A stretch of 8,898 nucleotides of DNA from Trueperaceae bacterium (GTDB lineage: Bacteria; Deinococcota; Deinococci; Deinococcales; Trueperaceae): the NCBI GenBank assembly GCA_007130445.1, contig SLSM01000007.1, positions 1-8,898 of the forward strand, in the 5' to 3' direction. Below the pieces are notes generated by a model. That model ran no database searches. It had not been told where the DNA came from and saw only the letters and a program-made list of their open reading frames with translations. The position numbers were made by a program, and so were the translations under genes. Position 1 is the stretch's first letter, and each line of letters starts with the position of its first letter. Positions 1 to 5,752 of the stretch are shown here, in pieces.

Positions 1-214
1 ACACGGCGGCGTCGCCTCGGATGTGCTCGCCGGACAGGTCATAGAAGAAGAGCTGCCCGGGCACGGCGGTGACGCTGGACAGCGTGAGCGTGGCCGGGGG
101 CGACTGCGTTCCGCACGAAGCCAGGATCAAAGTGAGCCCGACGATGAGCGTGGTGACGACGCGGCCGGTACGGCCTGTGTGCACGGCGGCAGATGGACGC
201 ACCTTCGTGGGCAT
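1..214 (-). CDS. Putative lipoprotein, N-terminal part (cut by window edge)
   Basis: The reverse strand opens with ATG at 214 and stays open to the window edge (71 codons seen). The product begins with a basic stretch (R15, R18) and a hydrophobic segment at about residues 19-32. A lipobox L31-A32-S33-C34 follows, so signal peptidase II cleavage before C34 and lipid attachment are expected. The visible mature part is a short Thr/Ser/Pro-rich linker, then a sequence with no motif I recognise. The lipobox fixes the reading frame. The exact start is less sure: GGGAG lies only one base before the ATG, and GTG codons at residues 5 and 11 are alternatives. The gene follows uppS on the same strand after 59 bp, so co-transcription is likely. 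Function is unknown; it is probably an exported, membrane-anchored protein. Confidence 0.7.
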   Translation of the reverse strand, partial: MPTKVRPSAAVHTGRTGRVVTTLIVGLTLILASCGTQSPPATLTLSSVTAVPGQLFFYDLSGEHIRGDAAV

Positions 215-273
215 GCTCCCAACATGACGCGGCGAGGGCTCCCGAGGCTGTGACCGTTGCCGACTCGGCCGCT

Positions 274-1140
274 TCAGCGCCCGAAGCGGCGCTCGCGCTG
301 CTGGAAGCTGCGGATGGCGCGCAGGAAGTCGATCTTGCGGAACTCCGGCCAGAAGGCGTCGCAGAAGTAGAACTCGCTGTACGCCGTCTGCCACAGCAGG
401 AACCCGGAGAGGCGCACCTCGCCCGAGGTGCGGATCACGAAATCGGGATCGGGCGTGCCGGCCGTGTAGAGGTGGCGCTGGATCTCGTCGATCGACAGTC
501 CCTCGGCCGCCTGGCGCAGGTCGTCGCCGGCGTCGGCGTGCTCGTACAGCAGCCGCTTGACGGCCGCCACGATCTCCTCCCGGCCGCCGTAGCCCAGCGC
601 GACGTGCAGGTGCAGGCGGTCGAAGTGGGCCGTGCTGGCCTCGAGCTCGCGCAGCGCCTGCTTGGTCGGCTCGGGGAAGTCGTCGATATCGCCGATCACC
701 CGCACCTGGACGCGGTGCGCGATCAGCCGCTCGTCGGTCAGGAACTCGCGCGCCTGCTTGGCGAAGAGCGAGTGGAGGTGCGCCACCTCGTCCGGTGGCC
801 GGCCGCGGTTGTCGCTCGAGAAGCCCCACAGCGTCATGTGCGTGATGCCGAGCTCGAGGGCCCACTCGAGCACGTCGCGGGCCTTGCCGGCGCCGTGGTC
901 GTGGCCGCTGGCGGCGTCCATCCCGAACGCGCGCGCGAAGCGGCGGTTGCCGTCCATGATGACGCCGACGTGGCGCGGCAGCTTGCCCCCCGTGGCCACT
1001 TGGGCCAGCAGTCGGCGTTCGTACAGCCAGTACAGCCAGCGGTCCCAGCTGCGCGCGAGCCGCCGCACGAGGCCGCCGCCGGCGCGACCGACGTCGTCGC
1101 GGGCGGGCTCGAGCCGTGGCCGTGGGGCTTCTACCGACAT
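274..1140 (-). CDS. uppS: Isoprenyl transferase (cis-prenyltransferase, UppS family)
   Basis: Cis-prenyltransferases add isopentenyl diphosphate units to an allylic diphosphate to make the lipid carrier (or a shorter precursor) used in cell-wall synthesis. The 288-aa product has the family signature HVGVIMDGNRRFA at about 57-69, with the catalytic Asp at D63. Further family features are GH-x2-GA-x-K (79-86), FSSDN (107-111), GYGGREEIV (183-191), RTSGE (237-241) with R243 and S245, and the metal-site Glu E256 in YSEFYF. It ends in RERRFGR. An N-terminal segment LYWLYERRL (36-44) precedes the core, as in actinobacterial and archaeal relatives, which explains the length above the roughly 250 aa of E. 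coli UppS. The frame stays open up to 1251, but I chose the ATG at 1140: homology starts after it, and a -10-like box sits 8 nt upstream. No Shine-Dalgarno is seen. The position after FSSDN carries Arg where E. coli has Trp, so product chain length is open. Confidence 0.93.
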   Translation of the reverse strand: MSVEAPRPRLEPARDDVGRAGGGLVRRLARSWDRWLYWLYERRLLAQVATGGKLPRHVGVIMDGNRRFARAFGMDAASGHDHGAGKARDVLEWALELGITHMTLWGFSSDNRGRPPDEVAHLHSLFAKQAREFLTDERLIAHRVQVRVIGDIDDFPEPTKQALRELEASTAHFDRLHLHVALGYGGREEIVAAVKRLLYEHADAGDDLRQAAEGLSIDEIQRHLYTAGTPDPDFVIRTSGEVRLSGFLLWQTAYSEFYFCDAFWPEFRKIDFLRAIRSFQQRERRFGR

Positions 1141-1148
1141 CGCAGATG

Positions 1149-1154
1149 AGTCTA
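1149..1154 (-). promoter_or_regulatory. Possible -10 box of uppS, leaderless type
   Basis: On the reverse strand TAGACT (matching TANNNT) ends 8 nt before the ATG at 1140, which would place transcription initiation at or within a few bases of the start codon. There is no Shine-Dalgarno between them and no good -35 hexamer 16-18 bp upstream. This suits a leaderless mRNA but could be chance; the case rests on one hexamer. Confidence 0.35.
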
Positions 1155-1219
1155 CCGCCGCGGGATGGGCGTCGGCCCGACCGGCGCGGCCACACGGGCC
1201 GCATCGCCACTCGTGCGCG

Positions 1220-1242
1220 ATTGTGCACGTTTCGGTCACAAT
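1220..1242. promoter_or_regulatory. Inverted repeat, possible operator
   Basis: ATTGTG at 1220-1225 and CACAAT at 1237-1242 are perfect 6-bp inverted arms separated by 11 bp. They lie between the two divergent genes, about 70-90 bp upstream of the plus-strand -35 box. The centre-to-centre spacing (17 bp) is longer than a CRP-type TGTGA-N6-TCACA site. A regulator site is possible, and the DeoR-type protein encoded downstream is one candidate, but this is inference from symmetry alone. Confidence 0.25.
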
Positions 1243-1308
1243 GGTGCTCACGCTGACCGGACGGTGCGCACCTGATGCGCGCTAGGTGGCGATCCGAACG
1301 TCATGGCG

Positions 1309-1337
1309 TTGTCATGCACGTGCGCTCGGCATACACT
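1309..1337 (+). promoter_or_regulatory. Sigma-70-type promoter of the importer operon
   Basis: TTGTCA at 1309-1314 and TACACT at 1332-1337 are separated by exactly 17 bp. Each differs from the bacterial housekeeping consensus at a single base per hexamer (TTGACA) or two bases (TATAAT). The start site would be near 1344, giving a leader of about 120 nt before the ATG at 1463. It is the best promoter match I found in the window and points at the operon's first gene. Confidence 0.6.
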
Positions 1338-1427
1338 GATCCGACATTCCAACGATCCGCTCCGCGCCCGAACACGGGTCGGTGGCGGACGACCGCTACG
1401 GCCGCCACGCACGCAGGTGTCCAGGCG

Positions 1428-1446
1428 CCGGGCCTCGAGGCCGCGG
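1428..1446 (+). promoter_or_regulatory. Leader hairpin upstream of binding-protein RBS
   Basis: The leader contains the 12-bp palindrome GGCCTCGAGGCC at 1431-1442, which can fold as a 4-bp stem with a UCGA loop. Two further C-G pairs (1428-1429 with 1445-1446) lie across a small internal loop. It ends just before the Shine-Dalgarno at 1451 and could modulate translation or RNA stability. GC-rich sequence makes chance stems common. Confidence 0.25.
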
Positions 1447-1450
1447 TCAG

Positions 1451-1456
1451 AAGGGG
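1451..1456 (+). promoter_or_regulatory. Ribosome binding site of the binding-protein gene
   Basis: AAGGGG lies 6 nt before the ATG at 1463. It decides this start over the in-frame ATG at 1382, which would place 27 polar residues in front of an otherwise standard signal peptide. Confidence 0.65.
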
Positions 1457-1462
1457 TCGACC

Positions 1463-2581
1463 ATGCTGCCCAGATTGCCGTCCCATCGCCAGGCATCCGC
1501 GCTGCTCGCAGCGCTCGTGGCCGCTGCGCTGCTCGCCTTCGCTACAGCCCAAGCGGAGGACTGGAGCGCCGTCGAGGAGGCCGCCCTCGCGGAGGGTCGA
1601 CTCGTCGTCTACTCCACCACCAGCCGCACGGTCCCAGCCGGCGAGAGCTTCCAAGCGCTCACCGGCATCCAGGTCGAGGTCGTCCGCCTCGGCGAGCAGG
1701 ACCTCATCGAGCGCGCCTTCCAGGAGAGCCGCGCCGGCGTGCGCAACGTCGACATGATCGTCGTCGAGGACTGGCCCGCTGCACGCGAGTTGCTCGCCAA
1801 CACCGGCTACTTCGTCAACTACGTGCCGCCCACCGCCGCCGAGCGGTTCGCGCCGCACCATCAGGACCCGCTGGTCCTCGGGTACATTAACCGCATCTTC
1901 GGCTTCAACACCGAGAAGCACGACGAGGACCCGTTCACGAACGTCTGGGAGCTCACGATGCCGCAGTACAGCGGCCGCGTGATGATCCGCGACGTCGCGA
2001 TCACGGGCGAGCACCAGAACGCCTTCACCGAGTGGGTCCGTCGCAGCGACGAGCTCGAGGCCGCCTACACGGAACTGACCGGCGAGGCGCTCCAGATGAC
2101 CGAGCCCAACGCCGGCCTCGAGTTCATCAAGCGCTTCTTGCAGAACGACCCGATCATCATGACGAGCGACACGCGCATCGCCGAGGCCGTCGGCGCACGC
2201 GGTCAGGACGACCCGCCCTACGGGATGTTCTACGTCTACTCGAAGCACCGCGACATCCCGCTGCAGGACCTGGCGCTGGCCGACTCGCGCGCCATCCAGC
2301 CGACGCTCGGCTACTACTACCCGATCGTGCTGCAGCTCGCCTCGGACGCGCGCAACCCGAACGCGGCCAAGATGTTCATGGAGTACCTCGGTACCCTCGA
2401 AGGCTTCGCGCCCTGGGCCGACTCCCCCGGCGTCTACACCCCGAACCCGGACCAAGTCCCGTTCGAAGGCGACATGCCCCTGGCCTGGTGGGAAGAGCAG
2501 CTGTGGGGCTACGACCTGGACTTCGCCGTGCAGAACCGCGGCATCGTGCTCGACACCTGGTTCCGCTACGCGCAGCGCTGA
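1463..2581 (+). CDS. ABC importer periplasmic substrate-binding protein (FbpA/AfuA-like)
   Basis: This is the secreted receptor of the ABC importer encoded directly downstream. The 372-aa product starts with a clear Sec signal peptide: basic N-region (R4, R9), Ala/Leu-rich core at about 11-28, and cleavage motif A29-Q30-A31 before E32. The mature protein begins with the typical type II binding-protein opening (EGRLVVYSTTS near 43-53) and ends with the family pattern in which an NPNAAKMFMEYL helix (about 296-307) follows a beta strand, here containing Y284-Y285-Y286. This architecture belongs to the Fe3+/2-aminoethylphosphonate/hexose-phosphate group (FbpA, PhnS, AfuA). The ligand cannot be read from the sequence: I do not find the adjacent-Tyr iron site at the place expected for FbpA. 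A promoter at 1309-1337 and an RBS at 1451 precede it. A 164-bp spacer with a hairpin separates it from the permease, which often allows binding proteins to be made in excess. Confidence 0.88.
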   Translation: MLPRLPSHRQASALLAALVAAALLAFATAQAEDWSAVEEAALAEGRLVVYSTTSRTVPAGESFQALTGIQVEVVRLGEQDLIERAFQESRAGVRNVDMIVVEDWPAARELLANTGYFVNYVPPTAAERFAPHHQDPLVLGYINRIFGFNTEKHDEDPFTNVWELTMPQYSGRVMIRDVAITGEHQNAFTEWVRRSDELEAAYTELTGEALQMTEPNAGLEFIKRFLQNDPIIMTSDTRIAEAVGARGQDDPPYGMFYVYSKHRDIPLQDLALADSRAIQPTLGYYYPIVLQLASDARNPNAAKMFMEYLGTLEGFAPWADSPGVYTPNPDQVPFEGDMPLAWWEEQLWGYDLDFAVQNRGIVLDTWFRYAQR

Positions 2582-2663
2582 CCAGCACTGAACGCCCACG
2601 CGGCCCATGCCTCGCCTGAGGGCGTCGGAGCCGCCGTCGACGAACGAATGGCGCGCGTCATCT

Positions 2664-2697
2664 CGCCCCCGGGCGGTGCGGGGCGGCGCGCGCCCGC
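2664..2697 (+). promoter_or_regulatory. GC-rich hairpin in the spacer between binding protein and permease
   Basis: The 164-bp gap after the binding-protein stop holds a strong stem: GCGGGGCG (2678-2685) pairs with CGCCCGC (2691-2697) with one bulged G and a 5-nt loop. A second near-palindrome, CGCCCCCGGGCG, lies just upstream (2664-2675). There is no T-tract, so this is not a standard intrinsic terminator. Such intercistronic stems often protect the upstream binding-protein mRNA or lower read-through into the permease. That role is inferred. Confidence 0.4.
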
Positions 2698-2732
2698 CGT
2701 AGGTCCTCCGCGGCCCCGAGTCGCACCCATAC

Positions 2733-2738
2733 GAGGAG
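2733..2738 (+). promoter_or_regulatory. Ribosome binding site deciding a GTG start
   Basis: GAGGAG ends 7 nt before GTG at 2746 but 13 nt before the in-frame ATG at 2752. The spacing favours the GTG as the permease start. Confidence 0.6.
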
Positions 2739-2745
2739 CCGAACC

Positions 2746-4542
2746 GTGCGCATGGCGCTGCGCCGCTTACGACTGAACTTCACCCCGCAACGGATCCTGG
2801 CGGTGCTGTTCCTGCTGGTGCTCGGCTACCTCGTGGTCGTGCCCCTGGGCGTCATGCTGCAGGAGACGTTCACCGTCCACCCGATGGAGCGCTTCCAGAT
2901 TCCCGGTTCGGTGACCGGCGACTTCACGACCGCCCACTGGGAGCGCACCTTCGTCGGCCCGAACGCGCGACCGTTCTTCTACCGGCCCCTCATCAACACG
3001 CTGATCATCTCGTTCGGCCTCTCGGCCCTCGCGCTGGTGATCGGTGGCCTCCTGGCCTGGCTGGTGGTGCGGACCAACCTGCCGTTCAAGGGGCTGATCT
3101 CGAACGCGGCGATCATCCCCTACATCATGCCGTCGTGGACGCTCGCGCTCGCGTGGATCACGCTCTTCAAGAACCAGCGCATCGGCGGGCAGCCGGGCAT
3201 CTTCCAGGCGCTCACCGGCATCGCGACGCCCGACTGGTTCGCGTATGGCCTCTTCCCGATCACGATCACGCTGGCGCTGCACTACTTCCCGTTCGGCTTC
3301 ATGCTCATCGGCGGCGCCATCCGCAACATCGACGCGCAGCTCGAGGAGTCCGCCGAACTCCTGGGCGCATCACGCGCCACCATCTTGCGCCGCGTGGTCT
3401 TCCCGCTCGTGCTCCCCGCCATCTTCAGCACCTTCCTGCTCACCTTCAGCAAGGGCCTCGGGACCTTCGGGACACCCGCGTTCCTGGGCGGTCCGGTGCG
3501 CGAGTTCGTCCTCAGCACGTCGCTGTACGCCAACCTGATCGGTCAGCGGCCCGGCATCGCCTACATCGCCGCGGTCGTGATGATCCTGATGGGCGTGCTG
3601 GTGCTCTACATGGACCACAAGATCATCGGCGCCCGCCGCAGCTTCGTCACGATCTCCGGCAAGGGCGCGCGTGCCGGGTCGGTCGACCTCGGGCGCTGGC
3701 GCCTGCCGGTCGCCGCCGGCGTGTTGCTCTTCCTGTTCAGCGTCATCGCAGTCCCCATCGGCGCCCTCGCGATCGACACGCTCATGCTCCGACCCGGCAT
3801 CTACCGGCTCGAGAACCTCTCGCTGCACTACTGGATCGGCGAGGCCAGCCTGGCGATCGGACTGGGCACCGGCGAGCCGGGCATCCTGCGCAACAGCCAG
3901 CTCATGGGAGCGCTCGCCAACACCCTGCGCCTGGCCTTGGTGGTCGCGCTGGTGTGTGGCGTGCTCGGCATGCTGATCGGCTACACCGTCGTGCGGTTGC
4001 GCGGCACCACCGTGTCGCGGCTCTTGGACCAGCTCTCGTTCCTGCCGTACCTGATGCCGTCGATCGCACTCGGCTCGATCTTCCTCGCGCTCTTCGCGGT
4101 CGCGCGCGGCCCGATCCCGTCGCTCTACGGCACCTTCTGGCTGTTGGCGATCGCCTGCATCGTGAGCTATCTCCCGTACGCCGTGAAGGCCGGCATCAAC
4201 GCGATGATGCAGATCGGCCCCGAACTGGAGGAGGCGGCCATCATGTCGGGCGCCTCGTGGTTCACGCGCATGCGTCGGATCCTCTTCCCGGTCCAGAAAG
4301 CCACCTACTTCTCCGGCATGCTGCTGCCCTTCATCTCGGTCACCCGCGAGCTGTCGCTCCTGATCCTGCTCGTCACGCCGGCGACGCAGCTCGCCACCAC
4401 CATCACGCTGCGCTACACGGACCGAGGTTGGTACCCGTACACCAACGGGATGGTCTTGCTCTTGGTGATCATCGTCATCACCACCACCGCCCTCTCGCGA
4501 CGCATCATGAAGACCGACCTCGCGAAGGGACTGGGAGGCTGA
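2746..4542 (+). CDS. ABC importer permease, fused double-domain (FbpB/AfuB type)
   Basis: This inner-membrane channel subunit consists of two permease domains fused in one 598-aa chain, so a single copy can replace the usual dimer. Hydrophobic segments occur at about 17-38, 84-108, 119-141, 166-190, 217-235, 268-288, 320-345, 386-415, 430-452, 462-482, 519-545 and 567-585, consistent with about 12 membrane helices. Each half carries the cytoplasmic EAA loop that docks on the ATPase. In the first half it is near 199-222 (EESAELLGAS, then RRVVFP); in the second near 493-516 (EEAAIMSGAS, then RRILFP). A periplasmic segment precedes the first permease core, and another near 345-385 separates the halves. 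The length and fusion match FbpB, ThiP-like and AfuB permeases. The ATPase gene begins one base after the stop, showing tight coupling. I call a GTG start on RBS spacing; the ATG two codons later is the alternative. Confidence 0.92.
   Translation: MRMALRRLRLNFTPQRILAVLFLLVLGYLVVVPLGVMLQETFTVHPMERFQIPGSVTGDFTTAHWERTFVGPNARPFFYRPLINTLIISFGLSALALVIGGLLAWLVVRTNLPFKGLISNAAIIPYIMPSWTLALAWITLFKNQRIGGQPGIFQALTGIATPDWFAYGLFPITITLALHYFPFGFMLIGGAIRNIDAQLEESAELLGASRATILRRVVFPLVLPAIFSTFLLTFSKGLGTFGTPAFLGGPVREFVLSTSLYANLIGQRPGIAYIAAVVMILMGVLVLYMDHKIIGARRSFVTISGKGARAGSVDLGRWRLPVAAGVLLFLFSVIAVPIGALAIDTLMLRPGIYRLENLSLHYWIGEASLAIGLGTGEPGILRNSQLMGALANTLRLALVVALVCGVLGMLIGYTVVRLRGTTVSRLLDQLSFLPYLMPSIALGSIFLALFAVARGPIPSLYGTFWLLAIACIVSYLPYAVKAGINAMMQIGPELEEAAIMSGASWFTRMRRILFPVQKATYFSGMLLPFISVTRELSLLILLVTPATQLATTITLRYTDRGWYPYTNGMVLLLVIIVITTTALSRRIMKTDLAKGLGG
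4533..4538 (+). promoter_or_regulatory. Ribosome binding site of the ATPase gene
   Basis: GGGAGG lies inside the last codons of the permease gene, 5 nt before the ATG at 4544. It supports that start and co-translation of the two genes. Confidence 0.6.
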
Positions 4543-4543
4543 G

Positions 4544-5752
4544 ATGCCCGCGATCGAACTCCGGCGAGTGCTCAAGCGCTTCAGCGGCGACTCGGTCGCC
4601 GTGCGCGACCTCGACCTGACCATCCCGGACGGCTCCTTCACCACGCTCCTGGGGCCCTCGGGCTGCGGCAAGACGACCACGCTGCGCATGGTCGCGGGCC
4701 TCGAGATGCCGACCGACGGCACGATCGTCATCGGCGACCGCACCGTCTTCTCGCTCGAGCAGGGCCGCTCGGTGCCGCCGTCGAAGCGCGGACTCGGCCT
4801 GGTGTTCCAGAGCTACGCGCTGTGGCCGCACTTGACGGTTCGGCAGAACATCGCCTTCGGGCTCGAGGTGCAGAGGGTCGGCAAGGCCGAGACGACGACG
4901 CGTGTGGAGGAGGTCGCTGCGGCGCTGCAGATCGAGGCCTACCTCGAGCGCTACACCAGCGAGCTCTCGGGCGGCCAGCAGCAGCGTGTCGCGATCGCGC
5001 GCGTGCTCGTGATGCGCCCCGGCGTGCTCCTCCTCGACGAGCCGCTCAGCAACCTCGACGCCACGCTGCGCATGGACATGCGCGCAGAACTCAAGCGCCT
5101 GCACCACGAGACGGGCGCGACGGTCGTCTACGTCACCCACGATCAGCTCGAGGCGTTGACCATGTCGACCCACATCGCGCTCATGCGGGAGGGCGTGCTG
5201 CAGCAGTTCGCGCCGCCGCTCGAGCTGTACGCACATCCCGCAAACCGTTTCGCCGCAGACTTCCTCGGCAACCCGCGCATCAACCTCGTCCCGGGCCTCG
5301 TCGACGACGGCGCCATCGCGTGCGGCGCGTTGCGCGTACCGGTGGCGCCCGGTACGCACCTCGACGCCGGTCGGGGCGCACCCGTGACGGTCGGGTTGCG
5401 CTCCGAGGAGCTGTGGCTCGAGCGCGAGGACGGCCCGGGCCGCGCCGCGGCGCGTATCAGCTCGGTCCTCCCGACCGGTGCCGACTGGTATTACCGGGTG
5501 GCGCTCGGGAACGACGCGGTCACGGTTCGGGACGACCGCTACACCGATCTGCGCGAGGGCGACGACGTCTGGCTCGTGGCGACACCGAACCCGCTGAAGG
5601 CGTTCGACGCCGACGGCCGTTCGTGCACCGCGGCCGCCGGTCGCGAGGCGCCGAGCTCGCCGGTTGGCCCCACCGCCGAGCTGGCCGGCGAGGGCATCGA
5701 CGGTCGGCCCGTCGGCGGCGGTCGCGCCGCCCGGGAGGGAGCCACATCATGA
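4544..5752 (+). CDS. ABC importer ATP-binding protein (FbpC/PotA type)
   Basis: This cytoplasmic ATPase powers the importer. The 402-aa product has every nucleotide-binding motif intact: Walker A GPSGCGKT (37-44), Q-loop VFQSYALWPH (87-96), signature LSGGQQQR (131-138), Walker B VLLLDEP with D155 and E156 (151-157), D-loop SNLD (159-162) and H-loop His189 in YVTHDQ. The LWPHLTV stretch after the Q-loop is typical of the iron/polyamine/sulfate importer group. Residues of about 255-355 form a TOBE-like regulatory domain as in FbpC, PotA and MalK, which may sense substrate or bind a regulator. The last 45 residues or so are an Ala/Gly/Pro-rich tail with no recognisable fold. The gene starts one base after the permease stop and overlaps rapZ by 4 bp (ATGA). 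Substrate specificity cannot be read from the ATPase. Confidence 0.94.
   Translation: MPAIELRRVLKRFSGDSVAVRDLDLTIPDGSFTTLLGPSGCGKTTTLRMVAGLEMPTDGTIVIGDRTVFSLEQGRSVPPSKRGLGLVFQSYALWPHLTVRQNIAFGLEVQRVGKAETTTRVEEVAAALQIEAYLERYTSELSGGQQQRVAIARVLVMRPGVLLLDEPLSNLDATLRMDMRAELKRLHHETGATVVYVTHDQLEALTMSTHIALMREGVLQQFAPPLELYAHPANRFAADFLGNPRINLVPGLVDDGAIACGALRVPVAPGTHLDAGRGAPVTVGLRSEELWLEREDGPGRAAARISSVLPTGADWYYRVALGNDAVTVRDDRYTDLREGDDVWLVATPNPLKAFDADGRSCTAAAGREAPSSPVGPTAELAGEGIDGRPVGGGRAAREGATS

Larger units (their letters stand above)
1141..1462. other. Divergent intergenic region between uppS and the importer operon
   Basis: This 322-bp stretch has no convincing gene. The uppS frame stays open on the minus strand to 1251, but that extension is Cys/Arg/His-rich and does not look like family sequence. 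From left to right it holds the -10-like box of uppS, an ATTGTG/CACAAT inverted repeat, a plus-strand -35/-10 pair, and a leader of about 120 nt ending in a Shine-Dalgarno for the binding-protein gene. Confidence 0.7.

Noticed and set aside
1222..1240. CRP-type site
   Set aside because: The half-sites TGTGC and TCACA are 9 bp apart rather than 6, and the left half lacks the final A.
1141..1251. N-terminal extension of UppS starting at 1251
   Set aside because: 37 additional residues without family similarity; the ATG at 1140 has a -10-like box just before it.
1301..2608. A 435-codon open frame on the minus strand opposite the binding-protein gene
   Set aside because: No motif or signal, and it covers the plus-strand promoter, RBS and signal-peptide gene, which have strong evidence.
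3370..4743. A 457-codon open frame on the minus strand opposite the permease
   Set aside because: The product is Asp/Arg/Glu/His/Gln-rich and repetitive, typical of the complement of a GC-rich membrane-protein gene. It also straddles two real genes.
4822..5748. Upstream in-frame extension of RapZ
   Set aside because: This stretch lies inside the ABC ATPase gene in another frame and is Arg-rich. RapZ homology begins at the ATG at 5749.
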